A stretch of 64,000 nucleotides of DNA from Akkermansia muciniphila (GTDB lineage Bacteria > Verrucomicrobiota > Verrucomicrobiia > Verrucomicrobiales > Akkermansiaceae): contig NZ_CP156688.1 in the NCBI RefSeq assembly GCF_040616545.1, forward strand, positions 1,426,001-1,490,000, read 5' to 3'. Both the position numbers and the translations under genes were made by a program. How positions within the stretch are numbered: position 1 is the stretch's first letter; the number at the start of each line of letters is the position of its first letter. This document shows positions 36,154 through 44,231 of this stretch, one piece after another. The notes under the pieces were generated by a model, which saw only the letters and a list, made by a program, of their open reading frames with translations, was not told where the DNA came from and searched no databases.

Positions 36154-37185
36154 CTATCCCTGGAGTTCCCTCCTGAGCTTCTGGGGGTCCTTCAACAGCT
36201 CCCTCTGGATGGCCTCCTGCTGCAGGCGCAGGCGGTCTTCCTGGGATTTGAGAGCCTTTCTCCGGGAGGCCGTATCGGGATTGACAAAAGGGTTGTTATC
36301 CCCCCACCTGGACCATGGCCCGCGGGGAATGCGGTAAAATTCCACAAAGCGCCAGTGGACGGTGGCCGTCCCGCCGGTGATGCCCAGGTAGTCCCGCACG
36401 GCGGGGGAGATGTCTATGCCCGCGCCCTTGTTCTGGGTATTGACCGGGGGTTTGTCTCCAAAGACGTAGGGCCAGTCTTCCGTGGTAAAGGGGCCGCAAT
36501 CCTCCCATTGGGCAAAGCAGCTGCGCTTGTTGTACACGATCTGCACCCATCTGCCCTTGCAGACGGACTGCCCTTTTTCCGTGTATTCCCGGCGGAACCA
36601 GGGAATCACCCGTGAGGCCTCCACCTTGTGCTCCCCCTTGGAGACGTCATTGTACGGCAGGGCCACGTAAAAGGGGTTCTGCTGGGGGATAAACGTCTTT
36701 GGGCGGAAATCCGTGGTGCGGCACACGGGGTTGGGATCGTCAAAGCCGCCGAAGTTTTCCCGCCACGCGGAATCCCAGGAACTCTTGTGGTTGGCTACAG
36801 GATTGCGCGCGGTGGAATCTTCCCCCACCCAGAACACCGTGGCGGTGATGTTGAGCCGCCAGGGATAGGTGCCGGGGCTTTGCGGGGCCGTCCGGGGAAG
36901 GATGCGGGGCTGGGGAGCGGGGCGTTTGCCGCCGGGCGCCGTAGTGGGGGATTTGACGATGACCCTGGGGAGCGGATCCCGCTGCGTGGGGGTGATGATG
37001 ACCGGGCCTTTGGGTCGGGCGGGGCTGTCCGCCAGGGCGCGGGTGGCGCTCCGGCCTGTCTGGATGTCCGCCCGGACAGTCCCCGCGGAGGCCAGCGCCA
37101 GCAAGGCAAGCAGGCATGCGGAAAGGAAGGAGTTCCCAGGGGAACCCTTCCGGAATGCCTGTTGACGTTGCCAGTGCTTTACCAT
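36154..37185 (-). CDS. Exported protein with a double-psi beta-barrel-like domain
   Basis: 343 residues. A basic N-terminus and signal peptide (to about TVRA, residue 39) are followed by a Pro/Arg-rich linker. The central region (about residues 120-300) contains CFAQWEDCGPFTTEDWPYVFG and GAGIDISPAVRDYLGI, the arrangement seen in RlpA-like/DPBB and barwin-type domains (G...DLS.A....lg). The C-terminal tail is a charged helix (SQEDRLRLQQEAIQREL). A cell-wall or glycan role is inferred; catalytic residues are not certain. It overlaps the nadB stop by 7 bases (ATGGTAA) and so is translationally coupled. Confidence 0.6.
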   Translation of the reverse strand: MVKHWQRQQAFRKGSPGNSFLSACLLALLALASAGTVRADIQTGRSATRALADSPARPKGPVIITPTQRDPLPRVIVKSPTTAPGGKRPAPQPRILPRTAPQSPGTYPWRLNITATVFWVGEDSTARNPVANHKSSWDSAWRENFGGFDDPNPVCRTTDFRPKTFIPQQNPFYVALPYNDVSKGEHKVEASRVIPWFRREYTEKGQSVCKGRWVQIVYNKRSCFAQWEDCGPFTTEDWPYVFGDKPPVNTQNKGAGIDISPAVRDYLGITGGTATVHWRFVEFYRIPRGPWSRWGDNNPFVNPDTASRRKALKSQEDRLRLQQEAIQRELLKDPQKLRRELQG

Positions 37186-38783
37186 CGGTGCAGTTGAGTG
37201 ACGAAGCGGTGATCCAGCTTGCCGGGATAATCCGTGTTGAAGTGGAGGCCGCGGCTTTCATTGCGGCGCATGGCGCAGTCCACGATCAGGGAGGCCACCG
37301 CCACCAGGTTGCGGAGTTCCAGGATATCCGGCGTAATGCGGTACCCCCAGTAGAAGTCCTTCACCTCGCGGTGCAGCATCCGCAGGCGCGTGGCCGCGCG
37401 GTCCAGCCTTTTATTGGTCCGGACAATGGAAACATAATCCCACATCAGGCGGCGGATTTCATCCCAATTGTGATAGATGACGGAAAGTTCATCCGGCAGG
37501 GCGGTGTCTCCGTGGTGCCACGCGGGGATGTCGTAGGAAGTGGGGGCATCCTTCCGCAGGGGCTGGAGGGCCAGCATGGAGTTCAGCGCGCGCTTGGCCA
37601 CCACCACGCATTCCAGCAGGGAATTGGAGGCCAGGCGGTTGGCTCCGTGAAGCCCGGTGCAGCCGGTTTCCCCGGCGGCGTAAAGGCCGTCCAGGCTCGT
37701 CTGGCCGTTGACGTCCGTCAGCACGCCGCCGCACTGGAAATGCGCCGCGGGGACCACGGGAATGGGTTCCCTGGCTGGGTCAATGCCGTAGCGGTTGCAG
37801 GTCTCGTAAATCAGGGGGAAGCGTTCCTGGACGAAGCCCTCCGGCTTGTGGGAGATGTCCAGGTAAACGCACATGCTGCCCGTGCGCTTCATCTCGGAAT
37901 CCACGGCGCGGGCCGTGATGTCGCGCGGAGCCAGGGACTTGCGGGGGTCGTACTTGTGCATGAATTCCTTCCCGTCCGCGCCGATCAGCACGCCGCCTTC
38001 GCCGCGCACGGCTTCGGAAATGAGGAAGGAACGCGCTTCCGCGCCCTCCGCGCGGGTGTTGAAAAAGCAGGTGGGGTGGAACTGCACGAATTCCATGTTG
38101 GCGATGGTGGCGCCCGCGCGCCAGGCCATGGCTACGCCGTCCCCCGTGGCGGAATCATTATTGGTGGTGTACAGGTACACCCGTCCGCAGCCGCCCGTGG
38201 CGAGCAGGACGCGGTCCGACCGGAAAATTTCTACTTCCCCGGAGCTGCGGTCCAGCACGTAGGCCCCCAGCACGCGGTCTTCCGTGACCAGGCCCAGCTT
38301 GGTTGTCGTAATCAGGTCGATGGCGAAGTGGTCTTCCAGCAGTTCAATGTTGGGGTGCAGCTTGGCCGCCTCCAGCAGCTTGGAGGTGATCTCCAGACCG
38401 GTGGCGTCCTTGGCGTGCAGGATGCGCCGCTTGGTATGGCCGCCCTCCCGGGCCAGTTCGTAATCCTCCCCCTGGTTGCCGGGGTCAAAATTCACGCCCC
38501 ATTCCAGCAGTTCCCGGATGGCGCCTGGGCCTTCCTCCACGATGGTGCGCACGGCCTGCTCGTTGCAGAGGCCCGCTCCGGCGTCCAGCGTGTCTGCCAC
38601 ATGGTCTTCAAAGGAATCATTGCGGTCCCATACGGCGGCTATGCCGCCCTGCGCCTTGGCGGAACTGCAATCCAGAAATTTACCTTTTGTAATGACTGCA
38701 ACCTTGCCGTGTTCCGCCGCTCTCAGGGCGAAACTCAACCCGGCAACCCCGGCCCCAATGACTAAAAAGTCGCTCGTCTTCAT
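37179..38783 (-). CDS. nadB: L-aspartate oxidase
   Basis: 534 residues from the ATG at 38783 (another ATG lies directly before it); upstream frame residues are not family-like. NadB oxidises aspartate to iminoaspartate with FAD, the first step of de novo NAD synthesis. FAD motif VIGAGVAGLSFALRAAE, substrate loop KAQGGIAAVW, and LATGGCGRVYLYTTN, HPTCFF, RGEGGVLIG and GLYAAGETGCTGLHGANRLASNSLLE are all present. The Thr/Glu-containing active-site region distinguishes it only weakly from fumarate reductase, but the length and C-terminal helical domain fit NadB. nadA/nadC are not in the window. Confidence 0.93.
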   Translation of the reverse strand: MKTSDFLVIGAGVAGLSFALRAAEHGKVAVITKGKFLDCSSAKAQGGIAAVWDRNDSFEDHVADTLDAGAGLCNEQAVRTIVEEGPGAIRELLEWGVNFDPGNQGEDYELAREGGHTKRRILHAKDATGLEITSKLLEAAKLHPNIELLEDHFAIDLITTTKLGLVTEDRVLGAYVLDRSSGEVEIFRSDRVLLATGGCGRVYLYTTNNDSATGDGVAMAWRAGATIANMEFVQFHPTCFFNTRAEGAEARSFLISEAVRGEGGVLIGADGKEFMHKYDPRKSLAPRDITARAVDSEMKRTGSMCVYLDISHKPEGFVQERFPLIYETCNRYGIDPAREPIPVVPAAHFQCGGVLTDVNGQTSLDGLYAAGETGCTGLHGANRLASNSLLECVVVAKRALNSMLALQPLRKDAPTSYDIPAWHHGDTALPDELSVIYHNWDEIRRLMWDYVSIVRTNKRLDRAATRLRMLHREVKDFYWGYRITPDILELRNLVAVASLIVDCAMRRNESRGLHFNTDYPGKLDHRFVTQLHRW

Positions 38784-38889
38784 CATGAATGGTACGGAAC
38801 TGTACCATGCCGGGGGGCCGCAAGTCACGCCCAATGATGGTGCGCCGGGGCATATTTGTCTGGAAAAGAGGCGTGAAACACGCTAATTC

Positions 38890-39477
38890 ATGGGCATGAG
38901 ACCCCAAGGGAACGAACAGGAGGCGCGGCGGAACAAGCACGTGCGCAGCGCCCCGGCAAAAATTGCCGTCAAGGCGCTGGGAGAAGACGCTCTGGACGGG
39001 ATTCTGGACAACGCCACCAACCCCCTGCTGCTGATTCTTGACTGCGTGCAGGATCCCCACAACCTGGGGGCCATTCTGCGCACGGCGGACGGTGCGGGCG
39101 TGGATGCCGTGATCGCCCCCCGGGACAAGTCCGTGGGCATTACGGAAACCGTGCTGCGCGTCTCCGTGGGAGCGGCGGAAAAAGTGCCCTTCATCCAGGT
39201 GACCAACCTGGCGCGCACCATGAAACAGCTTCAGAGCCGCGGCATCTGGATTTTCGGCACCTCGGACAAGGGGGACCGCGACCTGTATGAAACGGATTTC
39301 ACGGGGCCGGCCGCGCTGGTGATGGGCGCGGAAGGGGAAGGCATGAGGCGGCTGACGGAAGAGAACTGTGACTTCCTGCTGCGGATTCCCATGAGGGGAA
39401 GCGTTCCGTGCCTGAACGTGTCCGTGGCTACGGGCGTGTGCCTGTATGAAATGGTGCGGCAGCGGCTGCGCGCCTGA
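38890..39477 (+). CDS. TrmH/SpoU-family RNA 2'-O-methyltransferase (RlmB-like)
   Basis: 195 residues. The knotted SPOUT motifs are present: motif 1 in [25 protein letters not shown], motif 2 in [14 protein letters not shown], motif 3 in [15 protein letters not shown]. It lacks the N-terminal L30-like RNA-binding domain of RlmB, having only about 40 basic residues ([18 protein letters not shown]) instead, so its target (23S rRNA or a tRNA) is unsettled. An ATG two codons later is possible. It overlaps the phosphoesterase start by one base (TGATG). Confidence 0.88.
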   Translation: MGMRPQGNEQEARRNKHVRSAPAKIAVKALGEDALDGILDNATNPLLLILDCVQDPHNLGAILRTADGAGVDAVIAPRDKSVGITETVLRVSVGAAEKVPFIQVTNLARTMKQLQSRGIWIFGTSDKGDRDLYETDFTGPAALVMGAEGEGMRRLTEENCDFLLRIPMRGSVPCLNVSVATGVCLYEMVRQRLRA

Positions 39478-40331
39478 TGTCCTATTGTTTTTCTACCTCC
39501 GCCGCCCTTATGATTCAGGAACTTGCTCTTGCTCCGGGGGAACGCGCCCGGTTCATCTCGGACATCCACTTCGGCCATGCCAAGGCCCTGGTCCGGGAAC
39601 CGGAGGAACTGGCTTTCCTGCTGGAAGGGTGCACCCATCTGGTGGTGTGCGGGGACCTCAGTGAAACCCGTGAAAGCCCGTACCGGAAGGAAGGGCTGGA
39701 AAAACGCGCCCGCTTCCTGCAAATGTGCCGTGCTGCCGGAGTCCGTCCCATTCTGCTGGCGGGCAACCATGATCCGGATGAAGAGGCCGGGCTGCTGAAA
39801 TTGCAGGGGGGGCGCATCTGCGCCCTGCACGGCCATGCCCTGTTCAAGGAGGTGGCTCCGTGGGGCTGGGAGTATTTGAAGAACAAGCAGGCCGCCCGTG
39901 ACCTGATCGCCGCGTTTCCGGAGGCGGACACGGATTTGCTGCAGCGGCTGGAACTGGCGCGCGCCATGAGCGTGCTGGTGCCCCCCATTGATACGCGTTC
40001 CGGGGCGAGCGGAAATAAGCTGGTACGTTTCCTGGCCCATTCCGCGTGGCCGCCGGAGCGGCCTGTGCAGATTCTTCTGGCGTGGCTGACGATGATGCGG
40101 CGCATGCGGCAATTTACGGACCGCTTTTTCCCGGAGGCGGAGGTCGTCATCTTCGGCCATCTGCACCGCCGGGCGGTTGCCGGAAAACAGGGGAGGCGGC
40201 TATACGTCAACCTGGGAGCCTGCTTCCGCCATGCGGAATGTTATGCGGCGGACGTGACGGCGGAAGGCGCCGTATCCATCCGCAGTTATACCCCGGAGGG
40301 TTATAACGGCCCGGAGGAAGATCTCCGCTGA
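39477..40331 (+). CDS. Calcineurin-like metallophosphoesterase
   Basis: 284 residues. Metallophosphatase signatures in order: FISDIHFGHAKAL (D-x-H), VVCGDLSETR (GDxxE), LAGNHDPDEEAG (GNHD), LHGHAL and FGHLHRRAV (GHxH). It has two-metal catalytic sites for phosphoester hydrolysis. UDP-2,3-diacylglucosamine pyrophosphatase-like enzymes (LpxH type) share this order, but here the substrate is not evident. An ATG at 39510 could be the true start. It is translationally coupled to the methyltransferase gene. Confidence 0.82.
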   Translation: MSYCFSTSAALMIQELALAPGERARFISDIHFGHAKALVREPEELAFLLEGCTHLVVCGDLSETRESPYRKEGLEKRARFLQMCRAAGVRPILLAGNHDPDEEAGLLKLQGGRICALHGHALFKEVAPWGWEYLKNKQAARDLIAAFPEADTDLLQRLELARAMSVLVPPIDTRSGASGNKLVRFLAHSAWPPERPVQILLAWLTMMRRMRQFTDRFFPEAEVVIFGHLHRRAVAGKQGRRLYVNLGACFRHAECYAADVTAEGAVSIRSYTPEGYNGPEEDLR

Positions 40332-40362
40332 CAAGGTTCCGAGGAACGGAAAGAAAGGGGAG

Positions 40363-40441
40363 GGGGAACGCGTCCGTGTTTAGGCGATAATGTGTTAGAG
40401 CACCGGATGACTAGTCCATACAGTTTGTGGACGCGTTCCCC
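40363..40441. other. Long-range hairpin over the end of a small minus-strand ORF
   Basis: A perfect 13-bp inverted repeat (GGGGAACGCGTCC / GGACGCGTTCCCC) encloses about 53 bases and can be extended by G-U pairs. It spans the stop codon of the 73-residue minus-strand ORF. It may be a structured 3' end, a terminator without a good T-tract, or a small RNA. Confidence 0.4.
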
Positions 40442-40632
40442 AGGGAGTTTGGCCGTGCCTGTTTTCCCTTATTGCCGGAGGGACAGTTTTTCCCGGAGCA
40501 TTTCAGGGCGCAGCCCCGGCAGCGGCAGGGGCGCGAGGAGGAAAAAAACCGGGAGAAGAAGGACTCCGTTCTGGCGGGAACGCCGCCGGAGCATTTTCTT
40601 TCATGGTTTCTTTCCGGGTTTGGGCTGACCAT
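40411..40632 (-). CDS. Putative 73-residue Cys-rich peptide, metal-regulated
   Basis: The peptide is basic with seven Cys (KCSGG, RPCRCRGCALKCSGKNC, TNCM). No homologue recognised, and coding potential alone is weak. What supports it: it starts 6 bases after the -10 element of a promoter with the same structure as those of feoA and of another small Cys-rich gene, including the TTAG-N6-CTAA operator. The transcript would be nearly leaderless. If real, it may buffer or sense metal. An overlapping plus-strand frame has no such promoter. Confidence 0.4.
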   Translation of the reverse strand: MVSPNPERNHERKCSGGVPARTESFFSRFFSSSRPCRCRGCALKCSGKNCPSGNKGKQARPNSLGNASTNCMD

Positions 40633-40638
40633 GAGCGA

Positions 40639-40667
40639 AAGTTAGTGCAGTCTAACTAAACTTGCAA
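40639..40667 (-). promoter_or_regulatory. Promoter with embedded DtxR-type operator (site 1)
   Basis: Read on the minus strand: TTGCAA (40667-40662), 17 bases, TAACTT (40644-40639). The operator AGTTAG-TGCAGT-CTAACT (plus strand, 40640-40657) covers the spacer and the -10 element, so binding would block initiation toward the 73-residue ORF. Confidence 0.6.
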
Positions 40668-40706
40668 GAAAAAAGTTTGCCGGACCTAATTTTTTTGAAG
40701 AAGAGG

Positions 40707-40754
40707 TTGACTTGGACGGAGGCTGGGTTATTGTTTTTGTTAGTTGAATCTAAT
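40707..40754 (+). promoter_or_regulatory. Promoter and operator of the DtxR-family gene (site 2)
   Basis: TTGACT (40707-40712), 16 bases, TATTGT (40729-40734). The operator GTTAG-TTGAAT-CTAAT (40739-40754) lies at the predicted transcript start and ends 11 bases before the ATG, consistent with autorepression. Confidence 0.65.
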
Positions 40755-40765
40755 AAGCATCAGTC

Positions 40766-41173
40766 ATGATACGCAAAAACTTTCCCTCCCTGGAACTGAG
40801 CAACAGCCTGGAGGATTACATTGAAGCCGTCCGCAACATTGAGCTGGAAAAAGGGTGCGCCACCGTAGGGGAAATTGCGGAGGCCCTGAATGTGAAGAAG
40901 CCCTCCGTCTCCCTCGCCATGAAGCAGTTGAAAGAACGGAAGCTGGTGGAATATACGCAGTATTCCCCCATTGTGCTGACCAGGGAGGGCCGTTATTATG
41001 CGGACCGGGTCATCTCCTGCCACACCATGGTGAAGGACTTCCTGATTACGGTGCTGAAGATGGAGGAAAAGCGCGCGGACGAAGTGGCCTGCGGCATTGA
41101 ACACATCATGACGCTGGAGGAAATTTCCAGGTTCAAACTGCTCACGGAACATTCCCGGAAGGACGGGCAGTAA
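40766..41173 (+). CDS. DtxR/MntR-family metal-dependent repressor
   Basis: 135 residues, the length of short MntR-like members (no SH3-like third domain). Residues 1-70 are the winged helix: NSLEDYIEAVRNIE, ATVGEIAEALNVKKPSVSLAMKQLKERKLV, then YTQYSPIVLTREGRYYADRV. The dimerisation helices HTMVKDFLITVLKM..ADEVACGIEHIM carry the expected metal ligands (Cys/Glu/His in EVACGIEH). Fe2+ or Mn2+ would be the co-repressor. The surrounding repeats TTAG-N6-CTAA are its likely operators. It converges on the P-type ATPase with a shared terminator. Confidence 0.88.
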   Translation: MIRKNFPSLELSNSLEDYIEAVRNIELEKGCATVGEIAEALNVKKPSVSLAMKQLKERKLVEYTQYSPIVLTREGRYYADRVISCHTMVKDFLITVLKMEEKRADEVACGIEHIMTLEEISRFKLLTEHSRKDGQ

Positions 41174-41191
41174 AAAGGCCGGAACGTTTTT

Positions 41192-41227
41192 AAAGGGATG
41201 GTTCATGCGTGAATGAACCATCCCTTT
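41192..41227. terminator. Bidirectional terminator between the repressor gene and the P-type ATPase gene
   Basis: A perfect 15-bp stem (41192-41206 / 41213-41227), loop GCGTGA. The plus side ends in CCCTTTCCTGTT and the minus side in TTTAAAAACGTT. It sits between two converging stops. Confidence 0.75.
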
Positions 41228-41231
41228 CCTG

Positions 41232-43328
41232 TTACTGGCGGGGCGGCACCGGAGGCAGGCAGCGGCGCGTGCTGCGCGCGCTGACGTACACCGTGGAGGC
41301 ATTGTGGAGGAAGGCGGAAAGGGCCGGAGTGATCAGCCCGAACATGCCCATCAGGATGAGGGACGTGTTGAACCCGACGATGAAACGGTAGTTGCGTTCT
41401 ATTTTCTCAAGGACGGCGCAGCTCAATTCCCTTAAGACGGCCAGTTCCTCCAGGGAGCTGGACAGCAGGGAAATATCCGCCACTTCCCGGGCGATGTCGG
41501 AGGAATCCCTCATGGAGACGGAGACGTCCGCGCAGGAAAGGGCGGGGGAGTCATTAATGCCGTCACCCACCATGCACACCGTTCTTCCGGCCTGCTTGAG
41601 CTCCCGGATGAAGCGCGCCTTGTCCTCCGGGAGCACCTGGGAGCGGTATTCCGTGATGCCCAGCTGGAGGCTGATGGCGCGCGCGGCGGATTCGCTGTCC
41701 CCCGTGAGCATGATGACGGAGGAAATACCCTGCTGTTTCAGCCGCGCGATCGTTTCCTTCGCCTCCGGCCTGGGCGGGTCGCTGACGCCGATCATGCCGA
41801 TGGCCCTGCGGCCGATGGCGAGAAAGATATTGGATTTCCCTCTGGAGTGGGTGCGGATGATCTGCCGCTGTTCTTCCGTAAGGGGGATGCCCTCATCCTC
41901 AAAAAGGAAGTGGTAGCTCCCCACGAGGGCCTTTTTCCCGTGCAGGCGGGAGGAAATGCCGTGAGCTACGATGTACTCCACCTCCGCATGCTCCTCCTCG
42001 TGGTGCAGGCCTTCCTCCAGGGCTTTGCGCACCACGGCCCGCGCCACGCTGTGCGGGAAGTGCTCTTCCAGGCAGGCGGCCGTTTTCAGGATGTACTCCC
42101 GGCTGCAATCTCCCAGGGGGACGATCTGCGTCACCTGCGGGCAGGCGGAAGTCAGCGTGCCCGTCTTGTCAAAGACGATGGTATCCGTCCCGGCGAACAG
42201 CTCCATGAATTTTCCTCCCTTGATCATGATCTTGCGCGCGGAAGCCTCCTTCATGGCGGAGATGACGGAGATGGGCGTGGCGAGCTTGATGGCGCAGGAA
42301 TAGTCCACCATCAGCACGGACAGCGCCTTGGAAATGTTCCGGGTGAACAGGAACAGTCCTCCCGCCGTGAGCAGGGTGAGAGGCACGATGGAATCCGCCA
42401 GTTTTTCCGCCCGGCTCTGGATGCGGGCTTTTAATTCTTCCGAGTGGTCAATCAGGGAGATGATGTTGTGGATGCGGGACTGGTTTCCCGCGGCATCCAC
42501 CCGGATGACGAGGGACCCCGCCTCCAGCGTGGTCCCGGCGAAGACGACGGAGCCTTCCTGCTTGGCCGCCGCCTGTGATTCCCCCGTCATGGCGGCCTGG
42601 TTGACTTCCGCTTCTCCGGACAGCACGGTTCCATCCACGGGGATCACGTTTCCTGTGTCCACGCGGATCTTGTCCCCGGACCGGATTTGTTCCATGGGCA
42701 CCTGGCGCATGCCGTCCTCATCCACCCTCCAAACCTGGTCCACATTAATGCTCAGGCTGGCCGCAAGCGCCGCCCGGGTCTTTTTCCGCGTGTAATTTTC
42801 CAGCAGGTCTGAAATGGAAAGGAGGAACATGATGGAATTGGCCGTTCCGTAAGCCCCGGTGCCGATGGAAACGCCGATGGAGACGGCATCCAGCACCGCC
42901 ACGTTGAGCCGTCCTCTGCCCAGTCCCGCCATCCCGCGCCGGAAATAGGAGCCGTAGTTCCAGAACGCTTTGGCCATTCTGAGCGGGGGAGGCAGGAACA
43001 GCTTGCAGAGCAGGAAGGAGGAAACCTTCCCGGCTATCCGGAGGGAAAAGGAGCGGGCCAGTTTGCGGGCTTCCGCGCGTTCTTCCGGTTCATGGCTGCG
43101 GAGCGTTTCCGGCCTGAGCCTGTCCAGCGTGCGGAAAATGGTCTGGGGGCTGCTCCCTTCATACAGGATGAACACGCCTCCGTTGCAGGGGGTGGCCTGG
43201 ACGGAGCGCACGCCTTTCTGTTTCAAGAGCCTGCATTCAATGCCGCAGGCCTGGTCATGATTGAATATGCCGCGGCCGCAGCGTACCCGGAGCCTGCCGG
43301 GCGTGTGGTGGATAACCTGATAGTGCAT
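41232..43328 (-). CDS. P1B-type metal ATPase with Y-S-C-A motif and HMA-like N-terminus
   Basis: 698 residues. The N-terminus (YQVIHHTPGRLRVRC) fits the HMA_2-type domain that lacks CxxC. The transport helix reads VDYSCAIKLATP with Cys345 where other P1B pumps have CPC, SPC or TPC, so the central Pro is missing. The catalytic core is intact: TGES, Asp387 in DKTGTLTSACPQ, the HP pair in EEHFPHSVARAV, and MVGDGINDSPALSCADV. This subgroup includes CtpC-like manganese/zinc pumps, but substrate here is undetermined. Context (DtxR operator, DUF6110 partner, Feo nearby) favours export of Mn2+, Fe2+ or Zn2+. Confidence 0.87.
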   Translation of the reverse strand: MHYQVIHHTPGRLRVRCGRGIFNHDQACGIECRLLKQKGVRSVQATPCNGGVFILYEGSSPQTIFRTLDRLRPETLRSHEPEERAEARKLARSFSLRIAGKVSSFLLCKLFLPPPLRMAKAFWNYGSYFRRGMAGLGRGRLNVAVLDAVSIGVSIGTGAYGTANSIMFLLSISDLLENYTRKKTRAALAASLSINVDQVWRVDEDGMRQVPMEQIRSGDKIRVDTGNVIPVDGTVLSGEAEVNQAAMTGESQAAAKQEGSVVFAGTTLEAGSLVIRVDAAGNQSRIHNIISLIDHSEELKARIQSRAEKLADSIVPLTLLTAGGLFLFTRNISKALSVLMVDYSCAIKLATPISVISAMKEASARKIMIKGGKFMELFAGTDTIVFDKTGTLTSACPQVTQIVPLGDCSREYILKTAACLEEHFPHSVARAVVRKALEEGLHHEEEHAEVEYIVAHGISSRLHGKKALVGSYHFLFEDEGIPLTEEQRQIIRTHSRGKSNIFLAIGRRAIGMIGVSDPPRPEAKETIARLKQQGISSVIMLTGDSESAARAISLQLGITEYRSQVLPEDKARFIRELKQAGRTVCMVGDGINDSPALSCADVSVSMRDSSDIAREVADISLLSSSLEELAVLRELSCAVLEKIERNYRFIVGFNTSLILMGMFGLITPALSAFLHNASTVYVSARSTRRCLPPVPPRQ

Positions 43329-43343
43329 GGGTAAGGAAAAATG

Positions 43344-43423
43344 AAAAAGGGGGAAACGCCCTTCTCCGTGCGTTTCCCCCGTTGGAGGCTGTCCGTTCCG
43401 CCGGAGGAGAAGGAAACGGACAG
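43344..43423 (-). terminator. Two tandem hairpins between the DUF6110-like gene and the ATPase gene
   Basis: On the minus strand the first hairpin met is 43415-43423 / 43389-43397 (9-bp stem). Then comes a 10-bp stem of GGGGGAAACG / CGTTTCCCCC (43371-43380 / 43349-43358) followed by TTTTT. The second is a good intrinsic terminator only 16 bases before the ATPase ATG. It probably sets a low ATPase level by read-through. Confidence 0.7.
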
Positions 43424-43452
43424 CCCCTGTCTGATGATGAGCAATGAGATTC

Positions 43453-43683
43453 CTACTGTTCCGGCTTGCGGTTTTCTGCGGCGGCCTCGTGGCACAGGTC
43501 CTGGGCTTCCTCGCGGATGTTGGCCAGTTGCTCCATGGCCTTCTGCTGGATGAGCATGGCTTTGGAAAGCCCTTGGACGGCCAGTTTCCTGGTGGCGGGG
43601 CTTTTAGCTACTTTCGCGCCGATGGCGGCGGCTATGATTCCTCCCACGAAGCCCCAGAGGCCCTTGTTGTTGATGTAACTCAT
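43453..43683 (-). CDS. DUF6110-like small membrane-associated partner of a P-type ATPase
   Basis: 76 residues. An N-terminal glycine-rich hydrophobic segment (GLWGFVGGIIAAAIGAKVA) is followed by KSPATRKLAVQGLSKAMLIQQKAMEQLANIREEAQDL. This matches the small family found next to P1B ATPases in many bacteria (glycine-zipper helix, then S..ak..a....a...k). Its role is not known; a pump stabiliser or subunit is proposed from synteny. It has a DtxR-type operator upstream and precedes the ATPase gene on the same strand. Confidence 0.75.
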   Translation of the reverse strand: MSYINNKGLWGFVGGIIAAAIGAKVAKSPATRKLAVQGLSKAMLIQQKAMEQLANIREEAQDLCHEAAAENRKPEQ

Positions 43684-43809
43684 GGTAATGTTCCTTTTGT
43701 TGGTTCAGCGGGCCCTGGCGGCATGCAGCCGCTCTTTTTCCGGAAGAGTTGGATTGTCTCCCTTCGGCCTGCTTTTTTGTAGCGTTCCGGAGGTTTCAGG
43801 TCAAGTTGA

Positions 43810-43825
43810 ATTAGTTTGAACTAAT
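43810..43825 (-). promoter_or_regulatory. DtxR-type operator (site 3) upstream of the DUF6110-ATPase genes
   Basis: A perfect palindrome ATTAGTT-TG-AACTAAT, equal to ATTAG-TTTGAA-CTAAT. Seven bases downstream on the minus strand a promoter TTGACC-N17-TACAAA is visible (43804-43776). The surrounding 302-base gap (43684-43985) otherwise holds only control sequence for both directions. Confidence 0.65.
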
Positions 43826-43945
43826 TTTTTTACAGGCTTGGAAAACAATTCGGGATATTTTTCAAAACGTTGATGGTAAGATGAATATGAATCATGTATC
43901 AGGAAGGAGGTATGAGGTTGGGGAAGAGGCAAGAGAGAAAAAGAG

Positions 43946-43974
43946 TTGACTCAATAGTTAGTTGAATCTAACTT
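43946..43974 (+). promoter_or_regulatory. Promoter with embedded DtxR-type operator (site 4)
   Basis: TTGACT (43946-43951), 17 bases, TAACTT (43969-43974). The operator AGTTAG-TTGAAT-CTAACT (43956-43973) overlaps the -10 element. It reads toward the 67-residue Cys-rich gene and porin. Confidence 0.7.
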
Positions 43975-43985
43975 TGCCGTGTTGC

Positions 43986-44189
43986 ATGAACTTGACCCAT
44001 ACAGGACTTCACCGTTTCTTCCACCGGGTTTCCCGGTACCGGAAACTGGCCGGGCTGCTCGTCCGGCGCCCCAGGTACCGCCTGCTCTGCGGAGACTGTG
44101 AGTTCTGTATGGGCGCATGCGGCAAAGCCGTGAATACGCAGCCCCCCGCGGGCCGGGAGCAGGAATGCTCCTCCTCCATGGAGGACTGA
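43986..44189 (+). CDS. 67-residue Cys-rich basic protein, metal-regulated
   Basis: From the ATG at 43986, 11 bases after the -10 element. The N-terminal half is basic and partly amphipathic (LHRFFHRVSRYRKLAGLLVRRPRYR). Then follows C-G-D-C-E-F-C-M-G-A-C, four Cys in a spacing able to bind a metal or Fe-S site, and a further Cys near the end. No family recognised. It shares promoter design with the feo operon and is followed 42 bases later by the porin, so they are likely cotranscribed. Confidence 0.6.
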   Translation: MNLTHTGLHRFFHRVSRYRKLAGLLVRRPRYRLLCGDCEFCMGACGKAVNTQPPAGREQECSSSMED

Positions 44190-44231
44190 ATATCCGCGAT
44201 TGACGAGGAAGACTCAAGAAACAGCATTACT

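Noticed and set aside
40381-40430. tRNA-like look of the hairpin loop at 40.4 kb
   Set aside because: No 7-bp acceptor stem, T-loop or conserved GTTC sequence; the closing stem is 13 bp.
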